Of a DNA stretch of 64,000 bases, positions 26,311-35,962 are shown in pieces. The stretch comes from JAEUQQ01 sp963697285 (GTDB lineage Bacteria > Acidobacteriota > Vicinamibacteria > Vicinamibacterales > JAFNAJ01). The notes under the pieces are model-generated. The model did not search any database and had not been told where the DNA came from. It saw only the letters and a program-made list of their open reading frames with translations. Numbering within the stretch: the stretch's first letter is position 1; each line of letters opens with the position of its first letter. The translations under genes were made by a program, and so were the position numbers. The stretch is from NCBI GenBank assembly GCA_963697285.1, contig CAVONI010000011.1:1674001-1738000 (forward strand), in the 5' to 3' direction.

Positions 26311-27161
26311 AGGGCTTCACGGCGACGGCTCGAATCACCTGCATGCCGGGGCCGCCCCAGTCTGCGAGATCGGTGAGCTCGTCGTAGCGTTCCAGCCGGA
26401 AGTCCTTCAGCACCTCGCGCAGCTGGCCCGGCCTGAGCGCGTGCATGGCCGGCGGCCGCGGCGCAGCGGGGTTCTCGAGGAAGTGCTCGAAGACGATTCG
26501 GCCCTTCGGCTTGAGCGACGTCCGAAGCTTCGCGACGAAGGCCTCGTCGTCCATCGGCGCCCACGCGAAGATCAGCACGATGAGGTCCCACTTCGCTGTC
26601 CCGAAGTCGAAGTCAGCGTAGCTGGCCTTGACCGCGTCGAGTCGAGACGCCCGCCCTCGCGGCGTTCGCTGACGCGGAGTTCACGGCCTGGCCTGACACG
26701 TCGAACCCGGTCACCGTCCAGCCGTGCGTGGCGAGGTACACGGCATTCCGGCCCTGGCCCATGCCGCCGTCGAGCGCCGTCCCCGCGGGCACGCCCTTGA
26801 CCGACTCCACGACGATGGCGCTCGGCGTCGAGGCGAAACCGTCGGTCGGCGGGTCACCGGTGAGCGGCCGCGAGGTGCCGAAGGTCCTGTCGTAGAACAC
26901 CTCGACCCAGTCGGAGCGACCGCTCATGAGCATTCGCGCCAGCACACCGTGTCGTCGTTTCACTTCCGACGCCGGCGTGCCCGACGTCTCGAGTGACGTC
27001 CCGTAGGCCGCCAGCGGGTTGCCCGGCGCCGCCGGTGACGTGCGGCACCACGCCATGAATGCGTTCCAGACCGCCTCGTCGTCCGGGAACTGCTGGGCGC
27101 CCAGGCCCGCGCCGCATGTCAGGACCAGTGCTGCCACCAGGATGTGGGTCGTGATCCGCAT
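26306..27161 (-). pseudogene. Exported SAM-dependent methyltransferase (one-base frameshift)
   Basis: It starts at ATG 27161 with GAAGGAGGAGCG just upstream. A signal peptide (MRITTHILVAALVLTCGAGLGAQ) precedes a class I methyltransferase: ALDGGMGQGRNAVYLATHGW is the SAM motif I, and TVTGFDVSGQAV is motif II. Near 26641-26649 the frame shifts by one base. The next frame continues as RLDAVKASYADFDFGTAKWDLI and LIFAWAPMDDEAFVAKLRTSLKPKG, then FEHFLENP, to the stop at 26306. Joined, the gene is a full-length methyltransferase of about 284 residues. A periplasmic methyltransferase is unusual because SAM is cytoplasmic. The shift may be a sequencing insertion. Confidence 0.8.
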
Positions 27162-27249
27162 CGCTCCTCCTTCGGCAGGCGTGTCGCCTGCCTTCACGAG
27201 GATTGGACGCGGACGGCGACCACCTGGCAATGCCCGCAAAGGATGAATC

Positions 27250-28245
27250 GTGCCGCTACCACTTCGAGGGCATGGATGCTTGTGGTACAACCGTCCTGTG
27301 CGGGCCGTCCTGATCGGCTACTTCTTCCTGATCACGGTGCTCGCCGCGCTGCCGGTCATGGCAGCGAACCACCTGCGGTCGCGCTATCACCAGCTGTGGC
27401 TGTCGTCGTACACGTTCTACCTGGCCGCGTGGGGCGCGGTGGTCCTGCTCTCGGTCGGGCAGTACATGCTGCTCGGCAGGTTCCTTCCCCAATCAGACTG
27501 GGGCGAACTCTCGGCCGCCACGCGGCCACTCTTCTTCATCGCCTTCGGCGTGACGGCCTGGTTCCTCGGGTTGTTCCTGGTCGAGCTCACGGGGAACCGT
27601 CTCCCGCGGGCGTTTGTCGTCGCCTTCGTGGTGACCTGGGGCGGTGCCGCCGCGGTGATCTCGGCTGGCGGCGCGATGTACGGCGACGCGGCCCCGTCGT
27701 GGCTGAGATTGACGGCACAGGTGTCGGTCGTCGTGCTCAAGTTCGCGCTGACCTACGGATGGATCGCTTACGCCCTCCTCGCAATCCGGCACATCGACGA
27801 CGCGCTGGATCGCCAGGGCCTCCGACGATTCGTCCTGTTGCAGGGGGCAGGGTTCCTGGCGTTCGACCTCGTCGTGCGCGACGTGACCGCGCTCGTCGGG
27901 CTGCCCGCGTCGGACGTGGGGATCTCGCTGGTCCAGGTGGGCGCGAACTACCCCGCGCTGCTGTGGATGCGACGGTTTCTTGCCCGTCGCGCGCTCGCGC
28001 GGCCTGCCGAGCGCCTTCCGGCAGATCTGAAGGCCGACCTCGTGTCGCTCGGCCTCTCGGCCCGGGAAGCCGACGTCGTCGAACTCCTGCTGCTGGGCCT
28101 CAGCCACAAGGAAATCGCCGAGCGGCTCTTCATCGCCCCCGAGACGGTCAAGAAGCACACCTACAACGTCCACCGGAAACTTGGCGTCCAGAACCGGGTG
28201 CAACTCAGTTACTTCATCCAGAACCGCGTGGCACGCCCCGACTGA
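27250..28245 (+). CDS. Membrane-anchored LuxR-type regulator
   Basis: 331 residues from GTG 27250, preceded by AAAGGATG; a GTG at 27298 is a possible alternative. The N-terminal 230 residues hold about six membrane helices, for example VLIGYFFLITVLAALPVMA, YTFYLAAWGAVVLLSVGQYM, FIAFGVTAWFLGLFLVE and AFVVAFVVTWGGAAAVISAG. The C-terminus is a LuxR/GerE helix-turn-helix: LSAREADVVELLLLGLSHKE and IAERLFIAPETVKKHTYNVHRKLGV. No receiver domain is present, so the membrane part is presumably the sensor. It is divergent from the methyltransferase gene. Targets are unknown. Confidence 0.88.
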   Translation: MPLPLRGHGCLWYNRPVRAVLIGYFFLITVLAALPVMAANHLRSRYHQLWLSSYTFYLAAWGAVVLLSVGQYMLLGRFLPQSDWGELSAATRPLFFIAFGVTAWFLGLFLVELTGNRLPRAFVVAFVVTWGGAAAVISAGGAMYGDAAPSWLRLTAQVSVVVLKFALTYGWIAYALLAIRHIDDALDRQGLRRFVLLQGAGFLAFDLVVRDVTALVGLPASDVGISLVQVGANYPALLWMRRFLARRALARPAERLPADLKADLVSLGLSAREADVVELLLLGLSHKEIAERLFIAPETVKKHTYNVHRKLGVQNRVQLSYFIQNRVARPD

Positions 28246-28250
28246 GGAAC

Positions 28251-28281
28251 GAAGGCGGCCGCCTCCCGGACGGCCGCCTTC
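28251..28281. terminator. Strong bidirectional terminator hairpin
   Basis: GAAGGCGGCCG, loop CCTCCCGGA, CGGCCGCCTTC forms a perfect 11-base-pair stem between the convergent LuxR-type and arylsulfatase genes. It starts six bases after the LuxR stop and ends eight bases before the sulfatase stop, so it serves both. Confidence 0.75.
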
Positions 28282-28288
28282 TCCATGC

Positions 28289-30676
28289 TTACTTCACCTC
28301 GACCACGATCTTCCCGAGCTTGCCGGTGAACTGGTTGTTCCGCGGCTTGTAGTCGTCGATCACCACCGTCTCGTCGTCTGATCCGACCGTCACGCCCTCG
28401 TCGGTGGAGAACACGTTGGGGATGGTGTGGTTCACGCGGCCCTCGGCCACCTTCTTGCCGTTGACCGTCAGCGTGACCGTGCCGCCCTTGCCGCGGCCGC
28501 CGCCGTCATACCCGAAGTCCATGCGGATGGTGGCAGGTCCCTCGGGGAGCTTCGCCGAATCGGCCACCTTGTAGATTTCGCGGCCAAGCCAGTTGTAGGC
28601 GTACGACGCCCGGCCGTCCTTCACGTAGAGGCTCCAGCCGCTGAAGCGTCCGGCCTGCGCGATGATGACGCCTTCTGCGCCGCCCTTCGGCACGTCCACG
28701 GTGGCCGTGATGGCGTGCGAACGGTTCTTGACATTGATGAACACGTTCTCGGCCATCGGCACCGCACCCGGATAGAGCGTGAGCGACGTGCGCCCGCCCA
28801 TCAGGTCGGGCCGCCCGGCCACGGCCGGGTCCATGCGCTCGACGCTGCGGTCGTCGATCGGCAACACCTGGTACTTCGCCGCTTCTGAAAGAAACAGCGC
28901 CTGCAGTTCCTTCAGCTTCGCCGGATTGCTCGTCGCGAGGTTGGTCGACTGGCTGAAGTCCTTCGTCACGTCGTAGAGCTCCCAGGCGTCGTTCTCGAGC
29001 TCGGCGCGCGGCCGCTGCTCCCAGGGTGCACGGTGCACGGTGCCGGCGAACCAGCCGTCGTGGTACACGCCGCGGTTGCCGCCAATCTCGAAGTACTGGG
29101 TGGTGTGCTTCGTCGGTGCCGAGGCGTCGTCGAGCGTCGACAGCAGGCTGACGCCTTCCATCGGCCGCTGCGCGATGCCGTTGACGGTCTTCGGCTGCGG
29201 CAGCCCCGCCGCCTCGAGGATCGTTGGCGCGACGTCGGTCACGTACTGGAACTGCGAGCGGATGCCGCCCTTGTCCTTGATGCGCTTCGGCCAGCGGATC
29301 ACCAGGGGGTTCTGATTGCCCCCGGCCGCGGAGGCCACCTGCTTGCCGTACTGGAACGGCGTGTTGCCGGCGATCGCCCACCCGGCCGCGTAGTGGGCGT
29401 AGGTTTCGGGCCCGCCCAGTTTCGACCGCGCGGTCACCTGCGCGTCGAGCGGTTCGGGGATGCCGTTGAAGAACGCCATCTCGTTGACGACGCCAACCAT
29501 GCCGCCCTCGGGGCTGGCACCGTTGTCGCCGACGATGTAGATGACGAGCGTGTTGTCGGCGATGCCGAGCTCGTCGAGCGCGGTCATCAGGCGGCCGATC
29601 TCGTAGTCGGTCTGCTCGCCGAACGCCGCGAAGATCTCCATCTGTCGCGCGAAGACCTTGCGCTCCTCCGGCGTGAGCGCGTTCCAGTCCTTGATGGCCG
29701 CGGGCTTCGGGGCGAGCTTCGTGTCGGGCGGCACGACGCCGAGCTTCTTCTGGCGCGCGAGCGTCTCTTCACGGTACTGGTCCCAGCCGCCGTCGAAGCG
29801 ACCCTCGTACTTCTTGATGTACGACTCGGGCACATGGTGCGGCGCATGCGTCGCGCCAGGCGCGAAGTACATGAAGAACGGCCGATCCGGCGTGAGGCCC
29901 TGCTCCTGCCGCATCCAGGCAATGGCCTGGTTCGTCATGTCGGTCATGAAGTGGTAGTTGGGATCGGTCGGGGTCTCGATGTGCGTGAGCCCGTCGTAGA
30001 GCGTCGGCGCCCACTGGTTGGTTTCGCCGCCGATGAAGCCGTAGAACTTGTCGAATCCCGACCGCGTCGGCCAGCGATCCGTCGGGCCAGACACGCTCAC
30101 TTCCCAGGGCGCGGTTTCGTGTGACTTGCCGAACGCCGCCGTGGCATACCCGTTCAGCCGGAGGATCTCGGCGACGGGCGTGATGCTGTTGGGACGCACG
30201 CCGTTGTTGCCGGGGAACGCCGTCGCGATGTCCATCACGGCGCCGGCGTTGGCGGAGTGGTGATTGCGCCCGGTGAGCAGCGCCACGCGCGTCGGCGAGC
30301 AGAGCGCCGCCACGTGGAAGTTGTTGTAGCGGATGCCGTCGGCGGCGAGCTTGTCGAGGTTCGGCATCTCGACGCCGCCGCCGAACGCGCTCGACTGCCC
30401 GAAGCCGAAATCGTCGAGCATGACGAGAAGCACGTTCGGCGCGCCGGCAGGGGGCGTGATCTCGAAGCGCACGGGGGGCTTCGCCTTCCGCGCGTCGATC
30501 TCCTTCTCGGCAGGGTACGACGGGTAGGCCACGGGCAGGGCCGTGCGGTCAATCGCGCCCCCGGGCGGGAGCGACGCGGAGGTCGACGCCGGCGCTCCGG
30601 AATTGGCGCCGCCGCATCCAACGCCGGCCAGCAGGGCCAGCGGCGGACCGACGCGTCGCATGAACTCGATCAACAT
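28289..30676 (-). CDS. Arylsulfatase, type I formylglycine-dependent, lipoprotein
   Basis: 795 residues from ATG 30676, with AGGAG eight bases upstream. A lipoprotein signal (LALLAGVGC, Cys21) suggests a periplasmic lipid-anchored enzyme. The sulfatase domain runs from NVLLVMLDDFGFG (first metal-binding Asp pair). LCSPTRVALLTGRN follows, where Cys126 is the residue converted to formylglycine (C-x-P-x-R). Further motifs are AAFGKSHETAPW, FFMYFAPGATHAPHH and VIYIVGDNGASPEGG. The C-terminal 170 residues form a beta-rich region seen in long arylsulfatases. It hydrolyses sulfate esters, with substrate unknown. Maturation would need a formylglycine-generating enzyme, which is not in this window. 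Confidence 0.95.
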   Translation of the reverse strand: MLIEFMRRVGPPLALLAGVGCGGANSGAPASTSASLPPGGAIDRTALPVAYPSYPAEKEIDARKAKPPVRFEITPPAGAPNVLLVMLDDFGFGQSSAFGGGVEMPNLDKLAADGIRYNNFHVAALCSPTRVALLTGRNHHSANAGAVMDIATAFPGNNGVRPNSITPVAEILRLNGYATAAFGKSHETAPWEVSVSGPTDRWPTRSGFDKFYGFIGGETNQWAPTLYDGLTHIETPTDPNYHFMTDMTNQAIAWMRQEQGLTPDRPFFMYFAPGATHAPHHVPESYIKKYEGRFDGGWDQYREETLARQKKLGVVPPDTKLAPKPAAIKDWNALTPEERKVFARQMEIFAAFGEQTDYEIGRLMTALDELGIADNTLVIYIVGDNGASPEGGMVGVVNEMAFFNGIPEPLDAQVTARSKLGGPETYAHYAAGWAIAGNTPFQYGKQVASAAGGNQNPLVIRWPKRIKDKGGIRSQFQYVTDVAPTILEAAGLPQPKTVNGIAQRPMEGVSLLSTLDDASAPTKHTTQYFEIGGNRGVYHDGWFAGTVHRAPWEQRPRAELENDAWELYDVTKDFSQSTNLATSNPAKLKELQALFLSEAAKYQVLPIDDRSVERMDPAVAGRPDLMGGRTSLTLYPGAVPMAENVFINVKNRSHAITATVDVPKGGAEGVIIAQAGRFSGWSLYVKDGRASYAYNWLGREIYKVADSAKLPEGPATIRMDFGYDGGGRGKGGTVTLTVNGKKVAEGRVNHTIPNVFSTDEGVTVGSDDETVVIDDYKPRNNQFTGKLGKIVVEVK

Positions 30677-31043
30677 CGCGTTACTCCTCAGTCATCGGGC
30701 CAATGCGTTCAACGCACGTGTCCACCACGACGGGGCGTCGTGAGGTCACGTCGTCAGTTCAAGGTCTTCTGCGTCGGAATCGACGGCCAGTTGCGTGCGC
30801 GGCGCGACTCCTTCCGTGTGAACGCGGGAAGCAGGATAAACCAAGAACTGTCCAGTTGCTCGCTGAACCGAACTGGGCCACCGCCGTTGCGTGCCTGGTG
30901 ACGCCCTCGCGGTTGCCGACGCCGCCGCGACCGACATCGCGGTCAGAGCGTCGTGACGGCGCCCTGCCGGCCCCGCGCCGTCGGCGATGTGCTCCAGCCA
31001 CATCGGTTGACGGCGCGGCCGTGGCTGTGGCACCCTCGAAAAA
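30677..31043. other. Intergenic region between divergent arylsulfatase and MltF-like genes
   Basis: A long plus-strand frame crosses this region from 30703, but its translation is Arg/Pro/Cys-rich and leads into the transglycosylase in a frame that lacks its signal peptide. I see no gene here. It should contain two divergent promoters, but none is clear. Confidence 0.45.
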
Positions 31044-32604
31044 ATGCGCACAAGGTCCCTTTTTCGCGTGTCCCTGCTGCTGGTCTGTACAAGCGCGCTG
31101 GCCTGCGGAGGCGGAGGCCAGACCCCGGCGTCCACGCCGGCTGGTTCGGAGACGGCCCCTGCTACCCAGCAGGCCGTGGCACCGGCACGGCACGGCGGCG
31201 GCGTCCGATGAGCCGCTGCCCGCTGTTCCCTCGCCCTACGACGCGCTCCCTCCGGAAGCGAGGCCCCTGCTCGATCAGCCGTTCACGGGCGACCTCGACC
31301 AGATGGTCAAGCGGCGCGTCATCCGCGCGGGCGTCACCTTCAATCGCACCCACTACTTCATCGACCGTGGGCAGCAGCGTGGCCTTGCCTACGAATCCCT
31401 GATGAACTTCGAGCAGGCGTTGAACGACTACTTGAAGACGGGCAACCTGCGCGTACACGTCGCGATCGTGCCGCTCGGGCGCGACGCACTCCAGTCGGCG
31501 CTGCTCGAGGGCAAGGTCGACCTGGTGATCGCCCAGCTCAAGGTGACGCCGGAGCGGCAGAAACTCGCCGACTTCACCAATCCGACGCGCACCGATGTCA
31601 ACGAGATCGTCGTCACCGGTCCAGGTGCCCCTCCCATTGCGTCGCCTGACGACCTCTCGGGCAAGGAAGTCGCCGTCCGCGCGGGGAGCACCTACCAGGA
31701 GAGCCTGGAAGGGCTGAACCAGCGGCTCCAGGTCGCCGGCAAGGCTCCCGTCGTCATCAAGCCGCTGCCTGTGACGCTCGAGGACGATGACATTCTCGAG
31801 ATGGTCAATGCGGGCCTCGTGCCGATCACCGTCGTCGACGACTACCTGGCCCAGTTCTGGAAGCAGGTGTTCACGTCGATCGAGCCGCATCCGTCGGCGG
31901 CGGTGCGCACGGGCGGCGTCCTTGCCGTGGCGATTCGCAAGAACAACCCGAAGCTGAAGGACGCGGCGAACCTGTGGCTGAAGAAGTACGGCGAGAGCAC
32001 CGCCTTCGCCAATGTCCTCCAGAAGCGTTACCTGGAGAGCACCAAGTACGTCAGGAACGCCGCGAGCGAGGAGGAGCGTCGCAAGTTCGAGACGCTGGTG
32101 CGCTACTTCAGGAAGTACGGTGCGCAATACGACGTCGACCCGATCATCATGGCCGCCCAGGGCTACCAGGAATCACGACTCGACCAGGGCGCGAAGAGCC
32201 ACGTGGGTGCGATCGGCGTCATGCAGCTGATGCCGGCCACCGGCAAGGAACAGAACGTCGGCGACATCACCCAGATCGAGGCGAACATCCACGCCGGCAT
32301 CAAGTACATGCGCTTCATGATCGACCGGTACTACAAGGACGAGCCGATGACGCCGATGAACAAGGTGCTCATGACGTTCGCGTCCTACAACGCCGGGCCG
32401 GGGCGCATCCGACAGCTGCGCCGTGAGACGGCGGCGCGCGGGCTCGATCCGAACGTCTGGCTCGGCAACGTCGAGCGGGTGGCGTCCGAGAAGATCGGGC
32501 GCGAGACCGTGCAATACGTGAGCAACATCTACAAGTACTACGTCGCGTACACGCTGATCCTGGAACAGCGGGAGGCCCGCGAGGCGCTGAAGAAAGCCTC
32601 CTGA
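31044..32604 (+). CDS. mltF: MltF-like membrane-bound lytic murein transglycosylase (frameshifted)
   Basis: ATG 31044 opens a lipoprotein signal (MRTRSLFRVSLLLVCTSALAC). After about 50 residues the frame must shift by one base (near 31180-31205) to enter the main coding frame at ASDEPLPAVPSPYD. That frame has a periplasmic binding-protein-like domain: RRVIRAGVTFNRTHYFI, SALLEGKVDLVIAQ, GKEVAVRAGSTYQESL. An SLT lytic transglycosylase domain follows: AAQGYQESRLDQGAKSHVG with the catalytic Glu in the ES motif, VMQLMPATG and ASYNAGPGRI. This is the MltF layout. It would cleave peptidoglycan to anhydromuropeptides at the outer membrane. An AmpG-like muropeptide importer lies 9 kb away. Confidence 0.85.
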
Positions 32605-32691
32605 CGTCATGGCGAAGAGGGCGCACTGGTTCAGCGGTAGCCAGTCGGCGGCGTTGCCCATGCACGCCATGCGGCTCTGGCGGCAGCCGCC

Positions 32692-33948
32692 TCACCGCCG
32701 CTTGCGCGCTTTCCCCTCTGCAGTCCGCGAGTTCTGCACCGCATACGACGCGAAGTGGCGCTGCTTCGCCTGCAGGGCATCCATGTGCACCGCGAACGCC
32801 TCGATCTCGTCGCGCAGTTCCGAGACGATGCGCCGAAGCTCCGGATCGGTGCCGGCGTAGGACGCGATCTTCCGCGCGACCCGATCGATCGCCTTGCGGG
32901 CGTCGTCGTACCGGCCCTCGCGATTGAGCACGAGCGCCGCCTGCCGCGCGATTGCGGCGTAGAGACGCGCCACCGCGCGATCGACGACGCGGTCGCGGCG
33001 CTGGGCGTCGTTCTCGGCGTGACCGGCGAACGTCCACGCCACGTCGTGAGACGAGGCGCCGAGCGCGTTGTCCCTGTCGGCCAGCGCGAACCCGACCACT
33101 TGTTCGTCGCCCGCCGCCCCTGTCGCGAAGGTCAACTGGACGACGACCTGCCGTTCCTGGCCCGACGCGAGGTCGCCGAGCTCGATCCGCACGACGCGCC
33201 CCGCAGACGACACCTTGAACGGGCCGACGGGCGCAGCGTCCACGCCGTCGGGCACGTGCAGCACGAGCGCCGCCTCGCGCGCGACGATCTCGAGGGAGTC
33301 ACCCAACTCGCTCGTGAGCAGGTCGGGAATCGCCTGGGGCGTCTCGACGAAGTAGAAGTGCCCCTGCCCTCCCTCGGCGATGCGCTGCAACGTGCGCTCG
33401 TCGAAGTCCGCGCCGACGCCGAACGTGGAGGTGGCGACGCCGCGCGTGCGCATGGCGCCCGCGAGCTGCGCCAGTCGCTCGGGATCGGACTCGCCGACGT
33501 TGGCCTGGCCGTCGGTCACGAGGAGGCAGCGGCCGATAGCGTCGCCCGCGAGGTGGGCCGCCACCTGTTCGCACCCGGCCTCCCATCCGCCCGCCAGGTT
33601 CGTGGAGCCGCGCGCGTCGACCTCAGACAGCTTCTGCAAGGCGTGTCGCTTCGCCTCGGCGCTGCCGAGCGTCGACTCCACGACCACGTCGACCACGTCG
33701 TCGAACACGACCAGCGAGAACCGGTCGGTCGGCGTGAGCAGCCGGAGTGCGTGCTCGACGGCCATCCGTGCCAGCGCGATCTTCTGCCCGCCCATCGACC
33801 CGGAGCGGTCGAGCACGAGGGCGACGTTGACGGGCGCCCGCGTCGCGCGCGAGGGCGCGTCGGGCGCGGTGAGCTCCACCAGCGTGTACCGGACGCTCCC
33901 ACCAGCTGCGCGGACGAGTGAACGATCGGCTCGGACGGTCATGGACAT
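32692..33948 (-). CDS. VWA-domain protein
   Basis: 418 residues from ATG 33948, with AAGGAG five bases upstream. The von Willebrand factor A domain starts early. ALVLDRSGSM (Asp47 to Met52) is the MIDAS motif DxSxS, and ARGSTNLAGG and LLVTDGQANVG complete the metal site. The C-terminal half has a beta domain and a long helical tail (ARKAIDRVARKIASYAGTDP). There is no signal peptide or membrane helix, so it is probably cytoplasmic. VWA proteins of this kind bind partners through the metal; neighbours give no hint of the partner. Confidence 0.88.
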   Translation of the reverse strand: MSMTVRADRSLVRAAGGSVRYTLVELTAPDAPSRATRAPVNVALVLDRSGSMGGQKIALARMAVEHALRLLTPTDRFSLVVFDDVVDVVVESTLGSAEAKRHALQKLSEVDARGSTNLAGGWEAGCEQVAAHLAGDAIGRCLLVTDGQANVGESDPERLAQLAGAMRTRGVATSTFGVGADFDERTLQRIAEGGQGHFYFVETPQAIPDLLTSELGDSLEIVAREAALVLHVPDGVDAAPVGPFKVSSAGRVVRIELGDLASGQERQVVVQLTFATGAAGDEQVVGFALADRDNALGASSHDVAWTFAGHAENDAQRRDRVVDRAVARLYAAIARQAALVLNREGRYDDARKAIDRVARKIASYAGTDPELRRIVSELRDEIEAFAVHMDALQAKQRHFASYAVQNSRTAEGKARKRR

Positions 33949-34010
33949 AGGCACTCCTTGTGTGTGCGCTGGCGACGCGGAAGCGCGTCGTCAAGTGTCA
34001 GGATACGAGG

Positions 34011-34031
34011 CAGGCGTGACAGGTGGGGTCA
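34011..34031. repeat. Dispersed 21-base intergenic repeat, copy 1
   Basis: This begins CAGGCGTGACAGGTGG and ends GGTCA; TGAC and GTCA form inverted arms. An identical copy lies at 44471-44491, and a diverged copy (TGACAGCTCGGGTCA) at about 43611-43625. All three are intergenic. Confidence 0.6.
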
Positions 34032-34094
34032 TCGGAACCCCACTCTTTGCGACCTGGCGCTCGCCCGTGCACGTCGGCTGGCCGAGGATTGAAT

Positions 34095-34637
34095 TCAGGG
34101 TGTTCGCTCTCCGGCGACCGTGTCCCAACTCCGCACGAATGCTCCCTGCTCGTCGGTGTCTGGCGACCGGCGGTGCGACTTGCCGCACTCCGCGCGCAGG
34201 CGCTTCAACGCGTCGAGGGGATCGTTCCCCGCCCGTCCCCGCTCCACCAGCCAGCAACCCACGACCGTCCCGGTCCGCCCCGTGCCGCCCCAGCAGTGCA
34301 CGTAGACAGGCCGCGCCGCTGCGAGCGACTCGTTGATCAGCGCCTGGATCGCACGCATGCGGGCGACGGACGGCACGCTGACGTCGCGGATCGACAGGCG
34401 GTGGTGTGCCAGGTCGCCGTGCTGTTCTCGCAGTTCGTCGAGCAGGTGCGCGTACGGACGCAGCTGCTGCTCACCCTCCTCGGTGAGATCGACGAAGACA
34501 CGGACGCCGGCATCCACCAGCGCCCGCAGCTTCGCCCGCGCACCGGCGTCTTCGACGTGACCGGGATACTCACCTGCCAGCAACTGGCCTGGCTCGACCC
34601 AGTAGCAGTCCGGGCTCATCGGAACGGGAATACTCAT
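34095..34637 (-). CDS. Dual-specificity/tyrosine phosphatase
   Basis: 180 residues from ATG 34637, with AGGAGG upstream; a longer in-frame start at 34760 has no support. The signature VHCWGGTGRTGTVVG contains the catalytic Cys115 and Arg121 of the C-x5-R loop. RLSIRDVSVPS precedes it, with Asp85 a candidate general acid. The size and layout fit small cyclin-dependent-kinase-inhibitor-3-like or PTP-like bacterial phosphatases. It is soluble. The Ser/Thr kinase at 2 kb is too distant to suggest a partner. Confidence 0.9.
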   Translation of the reverse strand: MSIPVPMSPDCYWVEPGQLLAGEYPGHVEDAGARAKLRALVDAGVRVFVDLTEEGEQQLRPYAHLLDELREQHGDLAHHRLSIRDVSVPSVARMRAIQALINESLAAARPVYVHCWGGTGRTGTVVGCWLVERGRAGNDPLDALKRLRAECGKSHRRSPDTDEQGAFVRSWDTVAGERTP

Positions 34638-34815
34638 GCGACCTCCTGTGACTTCGCTTCTGCACCGACGACGTCGGCGGGTGAGTGAATCGATGCCCCG
34701 CCACGCGCCGGGCGCTTCGTAGATGCCGGCCGTGGCCTGGTCGCCTGCCGCAGAATACACTTCCGCGTCTGCGACTCAAGGCTGCCGACCCCCATGGAGG
34801 CCATCGCTTCAGTCC

Positions 34816-35797
34816 TTACTGCAGGTTGAAGCCCATCGAGATGTTCACGAGCACCGGCACCGGCTTGCCCTCCAGGAGACCAGGGCTGAATCGCCACTGC
34901 CTGGCCGCACGGATGGCCTCCTGGTCCAGTTCCGGGTGCAACGACCGGACGACGTCCACCGCGCCCACCCGCCCGTCCGTCTGCACCACGCACTCAAGCA
35001 GTACCTTCCCCTTGGTACCCCTCAACGAGCGCGGCCAGGGTGTAGCGCGGCTTGACCTCCTTCTCGAGCGACGGAGGCCGTACCGGGACCTTCCCGTCCG
35101 GAGTTGACCGGTACACGCCCGGTGGAAGCTCGCGCACCGGCAAATCGTGCTTTCTGAGCTGTAGGTTGCGAACGTCGATCTCGCCGCTGGTGACAAAGAA
35201 GCCAATCTGTCCGACGTTCTGGACCAGCCCCTTCGCGTGCAGCACGTCGATCCCGTCGATGGTGACGCGCACGACTGAAAGCCGGCACTCCACAGAAAAC
35301 GACTGCCATCCCTCGGTGATCGCTAGCGTGACGGGTTTCTCGGCGAGTACGGTATGGACCTGCGGTCCTCTGTGCCAGAGAAGGCCGCCGGCGGCGCCCT
35401 GCCCGTTAGCCAGGGGCACCTCGTAGGCCGACGCGCTCTTCTCGTGCCGCAGCACCCGCACCAACAGGCCGCCGCGACTGCCGGATGACATCCTCGCCTC
35501 GAAGCGAAGGGTGAAGTCGCTGTACCGCTCCTCGGTCAGCAGCCACCCTGACTTCGCTCCGAGCACGAGCATGCCATCGCCAACCGTGACGCGGCCGGGC
35601 CGTACGTCCTTGGAGTTCCAGCCATCGAGGTTCACGCCGTTGAAAAGGCAGACCGCATCTGTCTCGTGCGGCTGGGGTGCAGGAGACCCGGCGACGACGG
35701 GCGCCTGAGGGGGTGACTGGACGACGCAGGCCAGAACAAGGCCTGCCACGAGTTGGCTGTGCACGGCACGCCCGCGATCCGAGGGCCAACGAGTCAC
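34816..35797 (-). CDS. DUF1080 (3-keto-disaccharide hydrolase-like) lipoprotein with TonB C-terminal domain (frameshifted)
   Basis: A GTG at 35797 opens a short lipoprotein-like leader (VAGLVLAC). The DUF1080 beta-jellyroll follows: CLFNGVNLDGWNSKDVR, YSDFTLRFEARMSSGSRGGLLVR, GIDVLHAKGLVQNVGQIGFF. It then enters KEVKPRYTLAALVEG, the start of a TonB C-terminal domain. One base must be removed from the four-base run at 35018-35021 for the domain to continue as GTKGKVLLECVVQTDGRVG, then AIRAARQWRFSPG, to the stop at 34816. DUF1080 domains act on or bind glycans. Fusion to a TonB-like domain is odd. The shift may be a sequence error. Confidence 0.75.
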
Positions 35798-35962
35798 GAC
35801 GACGACGCCTCTCAGTGTAGCGCCATATGCGCGCGTCTGGTCAGGGCTCTTCTCCCCTCCACGTGTTCGTCGATGGGCCGGTCTGAGGTCGTTGGCGTCG
35901 CGCGCCACGCGCCACGCGCATCCTTCGCCCGTGTCCTGTACGTGCGCTATGCTCCGCTCGCG

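Noticed and set aside
30703..31200. N-terminal extension of the MltF frame
   Set aside because: The in-frame extension is Arg/Pro/Cys-rich, while a proper lipoprotein signal sits in another frame from 31044.
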